Shown: positions 11,141 through 22,661 of the stretch, piece after piece | Position numbering within the stretch: the first letter of the stretch is position 1 | Layout: every line of letters begins with the position of its first letter | Assembly (NCBI RefSeq): GCF_036711975.1 | Contig: NC_091972.1 | Location: 24,061,001-24,125,000 of the forward strand | Direction of reading: 5' to 3' | DNA from: Onthophagus taurus | Lineage: Eukaryota; Arthropoda; Insecta; Coleoptera; Scarabaeidae | Length of the DNA: 64,000 nucleotides | The notes under the pieces: model-generated | Told to the model about the DNA's origin: nothing | Database searches by the model: none | What the model saw: the letters and a program-made list of their open reading frames with translations, nothing else | Program-made: the position numbers and the translations under genes

Positions 11141-11770
11141 TTCACGGGAACTGTTTAAAGTCGTCCAATGGCGATTCAGGGAAACGCGTTCAGAGGTCAT
11201 AAATCAGACCCAGGTAATCGACCCAACCTCCGGCTTGTCAGCCGTTCTAAACTCGTTTCTCACGTGTTTATTTCTCAACGACAATTACAATGGTTACTTT
11301 TATCGGTTACACACTTCAGATCTCTTAATGTCACTTGTCAAATCAGTTACTTTTTACTACCAACATGATATTTTTCACTGTTACCAACAATTTCGAAAAA
11401 TTTTTAGTAGAACAATCGCTTCAGAATAATGTATCCTTCAACCGTATAATGCTGTGATGCGGAAGATACGGGACACCTGTATACGGTAGACTTCCGATAG
11501 TCCGGTTTATCGGTGCCGGATTACTCGTAATCGGATTATAGGGCGACATCTCCCACAATCGTAAAACTATAACATAAAGTTATATTACCAAGATTGACAT
11601 TTCATAAGAAAACTTGACGAAAAAAGTTTTTTTGAAGAAAAACTTCAAAAATAAGTAACTAACCCAGCATTAGTCACTTATTCTTGACATTTTGGTACCC
11701 AAAATTAATCAAAAGGAAGTTTTGCAGCTTTTCCCAGTGGTCCAGTCTGCTTTAGACTTAATATAGATAA
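11140..11770. other. Stretch without recognisable gene
   Basis: Open frames at 11112-11429 and 11168-11368 overlap and match nothing I know; composition looks non-coding. No repeat partner within the window was noticed. Confidence 0.35.
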
Positions 11771-12355
11771 TAGTACATTAAAAAACTAGTTTCGTAAGAC
11801 ACGCTTGAAGTGCATGAATTCAAGTTTAAAAACGAGAGGCGAAACCACGAGTTTTTTTAAGGAGTGAGTGCTTTAAGTCTTATGAAACGTGTTTTTTATG
11901 CTATTTTTGTAATTCGCGTTTTTATCCTTTTTTTAACAAAAATAAAATAAATTTTGACAATATAGGGAAGAAGGTATGTAGTAGTTGGTAACACCGTAAC
12001 ACTTGAAAATGGAAATTTGACAATTAGAAATGTCAAAACACAAAATGTATTCACCTAACAAAAAATATTTCATGTACACCTCCCGAAATAAGAGAAATTG
12101 CTCAGGGTTCTCAGGTTTCTTCTATTAAAACACTACTTCCAGAGAAAGCACACGAAAGGTACGAACAACAGTGCTATGTCAATTCAAATTGTCACATTTA
12201 CAACTAGAAAAATTAATGACTCAATCTCACCAGCTTGAACTGGTTCCTTAAAATGTTACTAAAATCTCATTACAGCATCGGATGCTGTAAGAACTCTCAT
12301 TACAGCACCCGTTTGAGTACTGTAATAGCTTTCAAAAATTAAAGAATTTACAAAA
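11770..12355 (+). repeat. Interspersed element copy A, with possible recombinase N-terminus
   Basis: Shares long segments with 40446-40765, among them GTAAGACACGCTTGAA, AAGTCTTATGAAACGTGTTT and GTAACACTTGAAAAT. Near its 3' side the plus strand reads CTPPEIREIAQ, then LLPEKAHERYEQQ. This resembles the N-terminus of tyrosine-recombinase-like (Crypton-type) insect proteins; that identification is tentative. Copy B keeps CTPPKTREI, then is cut. Confidence 0.5.
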
Positions 12356-12369
12356 ATATTGTTATATTT

Positions 12370-13390
12370 TTAGAGTTGTAGGATCGTAACTAGGTCACTA
12401 AATCGAATGGTTTCATTCTCTGAAGGCGACGCACGATATCCTCGTTGTCGAGATGCTAGATGGCCTCGATGTTGAGGTGATTTTTCATTTCATGTTTAGA
12501 TCCGATTGATAAAATTTCTGATGACACCAATGCTACTTCCAAATCGCGATGGAGATCGATGTTTCTGATGTACCAAAGTGCATACACTATGCACCGTAAT
12601 ACTTTGTTTTGGAATCTTTGAATCAGACTTGCATTTGTCCTGCAAGTACAACCTCACAATTGAATTCCGTATGTCCATTTTAGTTTTAATACCACTTGTG
12701 TATTAGCGTATACCACTTGTATATTTAATGATAATGTAGATTTTCTGCCAATAAGCCAATATAGTTGACTAAATTTGATATCAAGTTCTGTATGGTTTTT
12801 TCTGACGTCAGCTTTCCATTTCAGCCTGGCATCCAGCGCCACACCAAGATATTTTGCGGTGTCGGCGTAAGGATCTGCATTGCCATTTATGTGTACTGGG
12901 ACATACTTCACTTTAAGTAAAGTTTATGTATGTCGATTTATTTGTATTTAGTATTTATTAGCCATTGTTTGGTCTAGTTTTCGATTGAATTTAGCGTCAA
13001 ATGTAACTTATTTGCTGTAACTTCCTCATTTTCTGCAACAGCTTAGATCGCTGTGTGATCTGCGAATATAGTTGTTAAAGTTTATACGCGTTTTCGCATT
13101 TTACTCTAAAATATCAGAAAGATACGATTTTAATAGTTAACTATATGTTGAAGTAGTATTTGGTTTAGTTTGTAATTTAACAAACTAACCAGACTTTGTC
13201 GAAAGCTTGTGCAACATCCAAAAATACGACTGAGTAGACTTTATTTTCTTCTATTGCTATTTCGATAGTATTTACTATTCTATGCGCTTGATTTATTGTT
13301 GCATGTTTATTCCGTAACCTAAATAGATCTGTTAGTATTAGAGCTTTTTTGTAATAAGTTCTTTTATGCTTACAGATGGTATATTACTCA
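12370..13390 (-). pseudogene. Jockey-clade non-LTR retrotransposon RT fragment
   Basis: Minus strand, in order: VFLDVAQAFDKVW (RT motif A, near 13190-13230), a degraded region, the open stretch 12911-12654 with PVHINGNADPYADTAKYLGV and VLKLKWTYGIQL, then IQRFQNKVLRCIV and RNIDLHRDLEVALV. The 'DTAKYLGV-LDARLKW' and 'WTYGIQLW' segments are typical of Jockey-like LINEs. Many stops and frameshifts; no intact protein. Confidence 0.8.
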
Positions 13391-13399
13391 CCTCAGCGC

Positions 13400-14430
13400 T
13401 TTGAGTTATGCTAGGAACAATATTTAATATAGTCGTTGGATTGTCTGATATAAAAGTTTCTTGCAATTCTGCAGCAAACAAATTACCTTCTTTTGATTGC
13501 TCTTACAAGGGAACAGTTCCGTCCCTCACCGATCTTGTTGAAATTTGGCTTACAGCGATAGTATGGCCAAAAGTAAGGTTTACGTATTTTTTTATACGTG
13601 CTAATAAAACCCCCGGGCGAGTTATAAAGGTTGGAAATCGGGGCGAAATATATATATTCGCTTATATAAGACCTAGGTCTTTGAATACGCTAGAAGTAAT
13701 AGCAGCTGTGGCTCTGTCAGACACACCAAATCGATCACTTGTCAAAGCAGTTGCTGGAAGTGACAGTCGCATCTATGAAGTTTTTGAACTACCTGATTGA
13801 GACGACAAAGAGCGTGCGGACTGAAAGTCGGAATCATACTTATCATTATCAACTTCAAAAGTTATCTCTGGTTCAGGATCAATACTACTACAAGATGGTC
13901 CAGGCCCACCCTGTCTGATTTAGCTGACGAGCTAAGTCTATCTGTCTCTGCAACCTTAGTGTAAGCTTTTACGATTCTTTTGTATCCACCGTCCGAATCT
14001 TACCTTGCCTGAGGTGTCTCTGAGCGTAAAGAAATCTTACTTCTAATTGAGGTACCTTTTTTTCTTTAGGGCAAGTGCAGTTGACTATTACTGGATTGGG
14101 ACAAATACACTTGTCAAAGCTTTTTTCGCAAAAGCAATGAAGTATCATCTCACATTTGCACGATGACATATCAAACAATGTGTTTGAACATTTATCAATA
14201 AAATCCTTGTACTTCATTTGTTTCTTACCTGTGTTTTTGTCCCTTGAATAGGATTTACGAAGGGCGTACTATCGATCGTGCAGCTGTTTAATCTTTTGGA
14301 CGACTCTCGTGTGGGAAACGGGTGGAATCGAAGCCTTCGAATAGATGGACTCAATCTGACAAGCTGCAATGTTTGCCACGTCTGTGAAGCATAATTTCTG
14401 TCCAGAACTGGCAGCAGTTAAGCACTTTTT
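13400..14430 (-). pseudogene. Unrecognised TE-like protein with cysteine-rich block
   Basis: The minus strand gives a long decayed coding region. From 14400 downward it reads TDVANIAACQIESIY, RVVQKIKQLHDR, a stop, then YALRKSYSRDKNTGKKQMKY. A cysteine-rich segment follows (CSNTLFDMSSCKCEM, CICPNPVIVNCTCPKEKKVP). Further on comes ALTSDRFGVSDRATAAITS. I have seen this 'FDIaaCKC ... DRxGVSDRAaAA' arrangement in multicopy insect proteins but cannot name the family. The cysteines suggest a zinc-binding module. Frameshifts and stops make it a pseudogene. Confidence 0.5.
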
Positions 14431-14719
14431 TCTGGTGATGTACTTCCAGGTTTCGCTACGTACAAAAAATTAGCTTGATCGGATATCATTTACACCTCCT
14501 ACGATTTTTCGTATATCTGTTCAATTTCTGTTCAAATTCCTAAACTTTGAATGCGATGCGCAAACGGAAGATATTGTCCGATCTCAAAATTTTTTTTTCT
14601 CTGAGTTCGTATTAAGGAGTAGCAAGTTTTCCGCACTATTACGATTCGATTCGGAAACTTTTCTGTTTTTCACTCCGGTCCAGTGAGGAGCGTCAAGTAA
14701 CTTTTTGATTTTCCCAGGA

Positions 14720-16920
14720 ACTGAGTAGATCTCTTTCGCTAAGGGTAGAGCAGAGTTTTCTTTGCAAAGACACCTACAGCAGTCTCATCCCATCTATCGC
14801 AAAAAGCTCGATGGGTTTTGGAGTTGATCAGCTTTGATGCTGTATTAAAAGTTAGAGGTACAAACGGTTCAGGGGAGACCGATGACTTCTTAGCCGCCCG
14901 TTTCGCCAACCTGTCCGCATGAACGCGTAATTTATCGTGACGTTTTATAAACGTTAGCCTCTTCAAGTGATTGCCGACAGGAATTCACTAACGATGATGT
15001 AGTTCTATGCCTACTAACCGCCAGCATAGCCTGTCTGCTATCTGTACAGATTACAACGTTTCTGCCAACTTTTTTGGAGTTGATGATCATATTGGCTGCT
15101 ATATTTATAGCAATTATTTCGGCCTGAGCAGTCGTGCAGTATGACCCTAGCGAAGTGGAAAGGTGTAGCTGGTGATCGTGCGAGAAAATTCCCCCTCCAT
15201 CCTTCTTCAGCGTTTTGCCAGTGCTTAAGTTGCGCCGGGGTATCATTTCAATGCCAAAGTGTGGCCTGTTCAAGAAAGTAGGTATGATGTAGTCTGTGCG
15301 AGCTTCAAGGAGAGGTTGTTTACGAACAGCCTCACTCCAGAGTTTGCTCCGGACTTTTCCCATTTTTACAACCTGCTCATTATTCACTGGCCACAATCGA
15401 AACAACGCCATCACGGCCACCTCCCTGATAAAAATATCTAGGGGCAGCACGTTTAACATAGTCTCCAGCGCGATTGTGGGTGTCGATCTCATGACGCCCG
15501 TGATTATCAGGCTACTCGTTGCAATTGATACAGCAATTTAGCCTTATAGGCATGTTTCAATGCACAGCACCGTGGGCTACTATGGGTCTTATCACAGACG
15601 TGTAGATCCACATTGTGGAATACTTAATCCCTAAGTATTCCCAATTGCCTTTCGACACTGGGTGAGTACAATCGTTGCTTTTTTGGTTTTGCAACTAATG
15701 TATGATTTCCAAGTCAGTCCTTTGTCCAAGATATTTCACTTCTGGAGCAAAGGTTAATGGACTGTTGCAGGAATGGGGTGGTGTTAAGTGTCCCAGTTTC
15801 CTGCGTTTGGTGAAGAGAACAATCTCAGTCTTTTTAGAATTTACAGATAGAGTATGCTCTTCACACCATCGTTCAACAAGTTTAAACGCGTGCTACATTC
15901 TATAACAAAGAAAATTGATAGGTTTACCTCTTAACAGAATAGCCACGTCATCGGCGTAGCCGACTGTGAAGAGATGTTTATTATTCAACTCACGAATGAG
16001 ATCATCAACCGTTAAGCACCAGAGAAGCGGTGAGAGTACTGAGAGTACAATGATTATTCTGGATGCTTGGAAAAACTGCCGTCGTTCTTTTTTAGAATGT
16101 CACAGCTGTGTTTTTGGCCGCGAGATACTATTTTGTTAAGGCGTGAAGCTTCAGCGACACTCTCCACCTCCTCGCAAAAACCTGTTTGAATTCTGACTGG
16201 TGTGTTTAAAACACAAGCCAGTCAGAATTCAGTCAGTTTGTTTAACTTTATTAGAAGCCTTTCTGCAGGTGATCCTCAGTGAATGGAGGTCGGGAGTCCA
16301 CCATGATGTTGCCCTTTCTATCTCCTCCACTGTTCTATCAGGACATGCACTGTGGAAAGCCTGAATGAGTGTGTCACCTACGATATTCAAGTATTCCTCT
16401 AATTAATCGGTATTCCCAGGAAGGGCTTCCGGAAAATCTCGCTTAGACAGCTTGTAAAAATGCTCAAGTCGGTCGGCTATGGATCTCGGACACTCTTTTT
16501 CAAAAGCATACTAGGTCCTAGTTCGAAATTAATCCATCTGTGTTCAGACATAGACTCCTCCTGGGAGACACACCAGTTGTTAATGTTTGTAGATACGTTC
16601 GTCGATGCCAAGGCCAAATCAATTATCGTTTGACACCTTGCATTGACGAGTGTAGGTTCACAGCCTTGGTTAATTATTTCAAAGTCATTACTCGTAATAA
16701 ATTTAAAGGTTATTTGAAGGTTATGTAAAGTTTCCTTCGTCGCATGCCCAACCAGTGGAGTACTACGCCAACAAAAAAGCATGGATGACTTCCGAAAATT
16801 GGAGTTGGCTTTGGAGGTGGTCTTGCACAAGTCTTGCATATTAGGTTGGCAATACCAACCAGTGTAAAGTACAATAAGTATGACGAAGACGACAAGTCAA
16901 GACACATCGTTACGAGCACT
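14720..16920 (-). pseudogene. I/LOA-like LINE with endonuclease, RT and RNase H remnants
   Basis: One decayed element read right to left. At 16839-16477 is the end of the APE endonuclease (FEIINQGCEPTLVNARC, WCVSQEESMSEHRWINFEL). At about 16200-15550 are fragmentary RT sequences (for example, the reverse strand near 15950 reads a degraded YADDVAI-like site). At 15492-14932 is an RNase H-like domain (GGGIFSHDHQLHLSTSL, TTAQAEIIAINIAA, VVICTDSRQAMLA). A downstream segment (14966-14739) reads HADRLAKRAAKKS. RNase H after RT points to the I or LOA groups rather than Jockey or RTE. The RT region appears shortened by deletion. Confidence 0.7.
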
Positions 16921-17289
16921 GTAAAATAAAATAATTCTAGTTTTGTTCAATAAAGTAGTAGTGAAAATCCTGACTTTTATTGACAAATAACAGGTATGAT
17001 AAATAGTTTTGTATTGCTTCTCGACAATTGTACGGCACACCCTCTTATTAATTTAAAGAATGTAAAGTTGGAATTTCTCCCACCTAATACGACATGATAG
17101 AGAAAAACTGATCAACTATACAGCATAGAAGTTTACCGCTGATAGTTGCCGATAGGTAAAAATCAGCACCATGCAAAACTGCTTTGCAGTAAAACAGCAT
17201 ATTGGTTTTAAAGTTCGCTCTTGACAACAGTGATGATACGTGCCAATTACAAACGGCGGATAATTTTCAAAAATAGAGCAAGTTTTAAT
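16921..17289. other. Short gene-free stretch
   Basis: AT-rich, no reading frame with recognisable content. It leads into the AGAACTAA-type array upstream of the plus-strand DUF4804-like gene. Confidence 0.35.
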
Positions 17290-17650
17290 TGTTATTCAGC
17301 GCTGGATTGTTGTATATTTTTATTGCACTAAAAGTAGAACTAACACTAAACCTAGAACTAAAAACATTTGGGTTTAGCCATGCGTCTAGTGTTAGCTCTA
17401 GTTTTAGTTGTAAATTCAGCGTTAGATTTTTGTATATTTTCATTGAACTAAAAGTAGAACTAACACTAGTGTTAGTCTGGTTCTAGGTCTAGATCTAGAA
17501 CCATTCGGGCTTAACCAGAATGTTTCTAGTTCTAGGTTTTAGTGTTAGTGTTAGCTCTAGTTTTAGTTATTATTCAGCATTGTATATTTTCATTGAACTA
17601 AAACTAGAACTAATACTAGACCTAGAAAGTTTCGAGTTTAACCGTGCGAA
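17290..17650. repeat. AGAACTAACACTAGA-type repeat array
   Basis: Several alternating forward and inverted copies of AAAACTAGAACTAACACTAG, CTAGTTCTAGGTTTTAG and relatives, each associated with a TTTCGGGTTTAACCG-like word and TATATTTTCATTGAACTAAA. Same family as the foldback at 5383-5636 and the arm at 9363. It ends about 130 bp before the start codon at 17781. Confidence 0.8.
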
Positions 17651-17780
17651 ATTTTATGACTTTTTCCAATACACAATTTGGTTATATTGATAGATTCATT
17701 CCAAATCAATTTACTTTTGATTTTGAAATTATGTATGAACTTTCTTTTATTTTAGATCCACCACCTCTCAAAAATTAAAA

Positions 17781-19270
17781 ATGTCAAATGTAGAAAATTG
17801 GTTAAATGCAATAATCAAAGAAAAAGAGAATAAACCTCACATTGCTAACATAAGCCAGCCTCCAACTTCATCATTATCGGAAATAATAGAATCATCGGAA
17901 AAGTTTCCGATAAATTTCCCAATTGATACAATACGATGCAAGGTATTACAGAAAACTGTTAATGAAGAAAATCTCAATACAAATATAAATTCGGCTTATC
18001 CACTAATTCATGAAGCAACGCTTTATTTATATCAAGCATTTTTAAATCATAAGCGTCAATATGGAAACGATATCGAAAAGGAGCTTTATTTAAATATGAA
18101 CGTGGTGGATTTGGTGGAAAGGTTTTTAAAAAAACGGGCGGTTTATTTTGTTGGGCAACAAGATAAATGGATGTTGATTAATAAATCGCGAGGTTTTGGC
18201 AATTTTGAATCAGTTGGGACAACAAATGAAATTGGAGAATTGCTTTTAGCTAATTGCTTGAGTTATGATGAAATAAAATTATCTGCTTTAATGTCTATTT
18301 CTTCCTATACTTGTTTTATCAACGATGGTAATCGAATGAACGATGGTATTCCCTCGGAAGATAAAAGTAAAATCGAAGAAAATGGGGTTATTATTGGATT
18401 AATAGGACCTAGATTAGAAAAAGAAAATGTTATGGAGTATCAAGATGTTGTTATGGATATTAGACAAAACGTTGAATCTAACGGTTATGGAAATAATGGA
18501 GAAACAAGTACTGTAGGATTTTTTTCAAATTTTTATAAGAAAGAAAATCAAACGTACGATGAGTTTTTATCAAATCATGACCACGACGATTTCATCAATA
18601 TAGAAAACGATCAATTCTTTGATAAACTCACTTATTCAAAGCGATTGACTCTTAGCTTCGATACACTCTTATTGGAAGCTAATTCACGAGCTGAAAAACA
18701 GGAAAAATCATCCTACATTCATCTTGTTGGAATAGGTTTAGGAGTTTGGGCTCATACAGAAGAACAAACTCAAATCTTCATGGATACATTTATCGATAGA
18801 ATAATGTATTAAATTTTCGATTACAAAGAAAAAATAACTTGATTACTATTTTTAAAGTTTTTAGGTTTCTTGGACAATATCTGAAATCTGTTTCAGATAT
18901 ACATTTTGCATATTTCCGTGGTAAAAGTGCTGGTGGATACAAAAATGGAGATAAAATATCCATTGAAAATCATCCAAATGAAGGAATCAAAATATTAATT
19001 TCTAAAAGAGAACCACATCAAAAAATGATTGACGAAAATTTAGGAAAGTTACTTGTTGTGTCGTACGCTTGGGATGGAAATGCTTTCCCTGGAAATGAAT
19101 TTTGGTATGGAAGTCTTCATGGAAGTGGAGATCCAGCTGCTGCTGCTTCTACGCAAATAGCCGAAATTCATAATCCGTATATTAATAAAGTTGTTTGTGG
19201 AGAAAATTTACATGTAGCTACTAAAAATGGGATGAAAAGAATTGATGAATATGTTAAAGAAAAATTATAA
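17781..19270 (+). CDS. DUF4804-like uncharacterised protein, copy 2 (two exons)
   Basis: Exon 1 is 17781-18805 and exon 2 is 18865-19270, separated by a 59-bp intron (GTATTA to TTTTTAG). The spliced product is 476 residues. Residues align along their length with the inverted gene at 6426-7936. Shared blocks include FLKKRAVYFVG, SYDEIKLSALMSISSYTCFI, LVGIGLGVW, SYAWDGNAFPGNEFW and NPYINK, and the intron falls in the same codon phase. Just before the ATG, TTTTATTTTAG resembles a splice acceptor, so a 5'-UTR intron is possible. An AATAAA signal lies at 19287-19292, 17 bp after the stop. No signal peptide or transmembrane segment is seen. Family name DUF4804 is from memory; function unknown. Confidence 0.8.
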
Positions 19271-19299
19271 AAATATTTTAATGAATAATAAAACTAATA

Positions 19300-19888
19300 T
19301 GTAATGTTTTGTTAATAATAATAAAAATGTTTAGAATCCATTCTGGTAGAAGAGATGCTATAAATAAGTATTTTAGGGGAACAGGACAATATGTTCCTGT
19401 TTCTAAAAAGTTATAGTTCCAAATACCTGTTACAACTGTTCCTGCGTTCCTAGCAATAAATCCCCAAATGTAAATTTGGACGATTTCTCTAAATAAAATC
19501 AGCTATAACGTAAGTACTAGACCTGATGGAAAAACACGTTATGAATAAAACATATTAATGCATCATTACATAAGAAACCGTCATACATTAGTATACACGA
19601 TGTCTCAGCGAGACCGTTCATTAGACGTTTCTGAGGTTCTGACCAAAATAAAAATTTGAGAATTCAGATTTAAGTATTATCAATTGCGTTCTCTTCGACT
19701 AAAATATTTTCAAATTTTTAGCACTTCCGGTTATGGGTCGTTCTCAGAAGAGCTAAAAAATAGTCCCTCTAATATCAAATCTTATATACTGAGATAATTA
19801 CATTCATTCGAGCAAAAAGCTATATGGTGAGACTCATTAGTATCACTTCATTAATTTACATTAAAGTAACAAATATTTTATGTATGTA
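19300..19888. other. 3' flank of copy-2 gene, nothing recognised
   Basis: AT-rich, no coding potential noticed on either strand; ends at a TA next to a CAGGGTGGGCAAATTTGGG element end. Confidence 0.35.
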
Positions 19889-20078
19889 CAGGGTGGGCAA
19901 ATTTGGGTGTTATTATAGGCTATCTCAGAAACTATAAGAGATACGAAAAAAGTATGTGCCATGTCCCGATCTCTTTTTTTAAATTTTTAAAAATTTTTTA
20001 AATACAAACTATACTTGATTATGATGTTAATGAAAAGAAGATATTTTTAGCTTTGCAATGATGTATCGAATGAATATC
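19889..20078. mobile_element. CAGGGTGGGC miniature element, deletion copy
   Basis: Starts CAGGGTGGGCAAATTTGGG after a TA. The first about 80 bp match 23891-23970; the rest matches 24220-24290 (AAATACAAACTATACTT). It therefore lacks about 250 bp of the longer copy. Its right end is cut by the next element. Confidence 0.65.
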
Positions 20079-20690
20079 TAAAAAAATATAAATATATCCA
20101 TAAATAGCCACCAGCCTCCTCTCCACCCCCTAGTACACAAAAAGTCCACGACCATACCGTTGTTGAGTTTTTGTTGAAAAACTGCTGGTTGAATGGTTGT
20201 TTCATTCAGCAGATAGGGGTTTTCCTGTTACAAAAACCCAGTTGGAAAACATAAAATTTGGGTGAAAAGTTAAGTCAAGAGCATTTTGCTCCTGTTTTAA
20301 AAAATGTTCTTAAAGAGTCAAAAAATATAAACATTTTTTTGTGAACAAAATAGTAAGAAAAAATAATGAAAATGAATATTATATTAAGAATCGGTCAAAC
20401 ATTGACGGTTTTAAGGTCAAAGACTAGATATTATTGGTCAAGTAATGTAATCAAAGTGGTCAAACACTAAATGCGAAATACTGTTTTCCCTTTTAATTTT
20501 AAAAAAATATTACTTCATGATGTTATATTTTATATGTAGGGTAAGTAACTTTAAATGAATCAGATGTGTATTTGATCAAATTTTGATCATTTTATGTAAA
20601 GGCAGAAGGATCTACAAGAAAAATAATATGGCTCGGTCAAACACTGATATTAAAAAATCCTTAACAGGTCAAACACTGGTGCGTTTACCC
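20079..20690. mobile_element. Deletion derivative of the pogo-like element at 52166
   Basis: 20085-20170 matches 52250-52350 and 20175-20690 matches 53290-53807. The internal about 940 bp present in the longer copy are gone, joined at GAGTTTTTGTTG / AAAACTGCTG. The right end GGTGCGTTTACCC followed by TA is identical to the longer copy; the left terminus is missing. Confidence 0.8.
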
Positions 20691-20699
20691 TATACAAAA

Positions 20700-21020
20700 A
20701 CTCAAAACTAAACATCGAAATGAACAATAATAAAAGGACGATAACTCTAGGAAATGGACTGAAGCAAGGTGATCACTTCTGCAAAGCTATTCAATGCAGT
20801 ATTGGAAACAATGTTTCTAGAAGAAGAATGGAAAGACCTGGGAATAAGAATAAATGGGCAATGGTTGAACAGGCTAAAGTTTGCAGATGACATAGTACTT
20901 ATAGGAAAAAACGAAACGGAAGTAAGGAAAATGCTGGAAACAATATCGAGAAAAGGGAAGCAAACTGGTCTGGAGATAAATATGAGCAAGACAAAAGCAA
21001 TAAAGAAAAACCATTAACTT
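20700..21020 (+). pseudogene. RTE-type RT, catalytic part
   Basis: The plus strand reads KLFNAVLETMFLEEEWKDLG, then RLKFADDIVLIG with the FADD catalytic motif, and LEINMSKTKAI. It stops where other sequence begins and resumes as LGQKITTKNTGEQITRRMA at 22662. This indicates an RTE copy split by later insertion. Confidence 0.75.
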
Positions 21021-21169
21021 ATTAAAAAAATTATAGTATACTGAGTATACCATTATTATTTTTGACAGCTAAAAAGTGGTAAAATTTCTTCCCTATTTTT
21101 AAATCATCTCTTACTAAACCATTTTGAACAATAAAAAACATAAAAGTCTATAGACTTTTACTAATTTTA

Positions 21170-21560
21170 TTGTTTTATTTAAAGGTAATGCGGAACTTCT
21201 TAATCGGGAAACTCGTTTCGAAAAATTTATGAATGAAATGACAAGTAAACTGACGTTACTATAGTAACTAAGTGGCATTTAACGTTTTCCTCGCCTACTA
21301 CAATTAAAATTTTGAACCTTAATCTTTCAATTTTAGAATTGAAAAATAACGCTTATTTTCCGCAAATACACCATGCGTGTGATACATCATTGGAAAGCTA
21401 AAAATTTGCTCTTTTCAGTAACATCGTAATCAACTATAGTTTGTATTTAAAAAAATACAACTTTGTGTTGTATCTCAAAAACCTATAAGTATATTTAAAA
21501 TTTTTCAACGACAGTATATTCTACTCAAAAAAGTGTCTTAATTATATTAAAGGTCGACCT
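21170..21560. repeat. Inverted copy of the 24130-24500 repeat
   Basis: Reverse complement of 24130-24500, including TACTTTAAATACAAACT-type and GTAGGCGAGGAAAACG words (here read as CGTTTTCCTCGCCTACTA). Part of the CAGGGTGGGC miniature-element family. Confidence 0.7.
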
Positions 21561-22661
21561 TTAAACGCAAGACTTTTTGCGCAAATGTGTGAAGAAATGG
21601 GAAGCAGCCATACCCAACTGCTTTTTCATACTGATGTACGTTGGCTACCTCGGGGAAAAATTTTAAGTCGATTATTTGAACTGAGACAAGAACTTCAAGT
21701 TTTTCTTAATGATAAATTTGAAGTGAAAAAGTGTCGACATGACTCAACGTGGCTATCCAAATTGGCATACTTAGCAGATATATTCTCTATTTTAAATGGA
21801 CTCAATTTATCATTACAAGGTAAAGATATTTTTTCATTGTTTCATGTCCAGGACAAAGTAAACGCTACAATTAAAAAATTAAAGTTATGGAAAACTAGAG
21901 TTAATAATGGAGAGCTAGACTCGTTTCCCTCTCTTCATGAGTTTGTAATAAAGTCATTTGATAAAATTGATACGGATGTTCTGAAATGTTTAACAGAGCA
22001 TTTGAACGGATTACAAGAGGACCTGAAAAATTATTTTCCGGATTTAACGACAAACCTCGAATGGATAAGACATCCGTTTAATATTGATTCATCTGCTATG
22101 CCAGATAATTTATCTAATGTGGAACAAGAACAGCTCTTGGAGTTATCTGCAGACGGATTTTTGAAAAATAAACATAAAGAGTGTTCTTCAGCATCTTTTT
22201 AGCTGCAAATGCAACAACTATATCCGAATTTAACAGAAAAAGTGTTAAAACATGTTGTGCCATTTCCAACATCATATCTTTGTGAAGTTGCGTTTTCAGC
22301 ATTAGTCGATATTAAGTCGAAAACAGAAACAGCATTTTGAATGTGGAGCCGCATCTTCGATTAAAATTAACGAATAGGGAACCTGATTATAATCATTTGG
22401 CATCATCTCAACATAAACAAATTCATCCATCCCACTGATGCTTTCGTTAATGTTATTATTATTACATTTATTTATTATACTTTATTATTATCCATTTTAT
22501 TTTATTATTATCATTTTGTTTTTGTATTAAAAAGAACTAATATAATATTTATTTTTTGGTTGATGCTAAGAGAACATATTTTTTTAACGAGGGGTACTAA
22601 GGTAATAAGTTTTGATAATTACAACAGGGGTACATATATGCTGAAAGTTTGGGAAACACTG
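21549..22661 (+). pseudogene. hAT transposase (ZBED5-like), C-terminal part
   Basis: The open stretch 21585-22202 reads HTDVRWLPRGKILSRLFELR, LNGLNLSLQGKDIFSL and HPFNIDSSAMPDNL. After a TAG and a frameshift it continues as VPFPTSYLCEVAFSALVDIK and HLRLKLTNREPDYNHL. This is the C-terminal region of ZBED5/FAM200-like hAT proteins, including the dimerisation end. The element's right terminus is readable: AAAGTTTGGGAAACACTG ends at 22661 (reverse complement CAGTGTTTCCCAAACTTT, a typical hAT end). It interrupts the RTE copy. The left half is missing. Confidence 0.8.

Noticed and set aside
13408-13800. 130-codon plus-strand frame
   Set aside because: The minus strand carries the conserved DRFGVSDRATAA protein remnant; the plus frame is its shadow.
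17289-17486. 65-codon frame in the repeat array upstream of 17781
   Set aside because: Made of CTAGTTCTAG-type repeat units.
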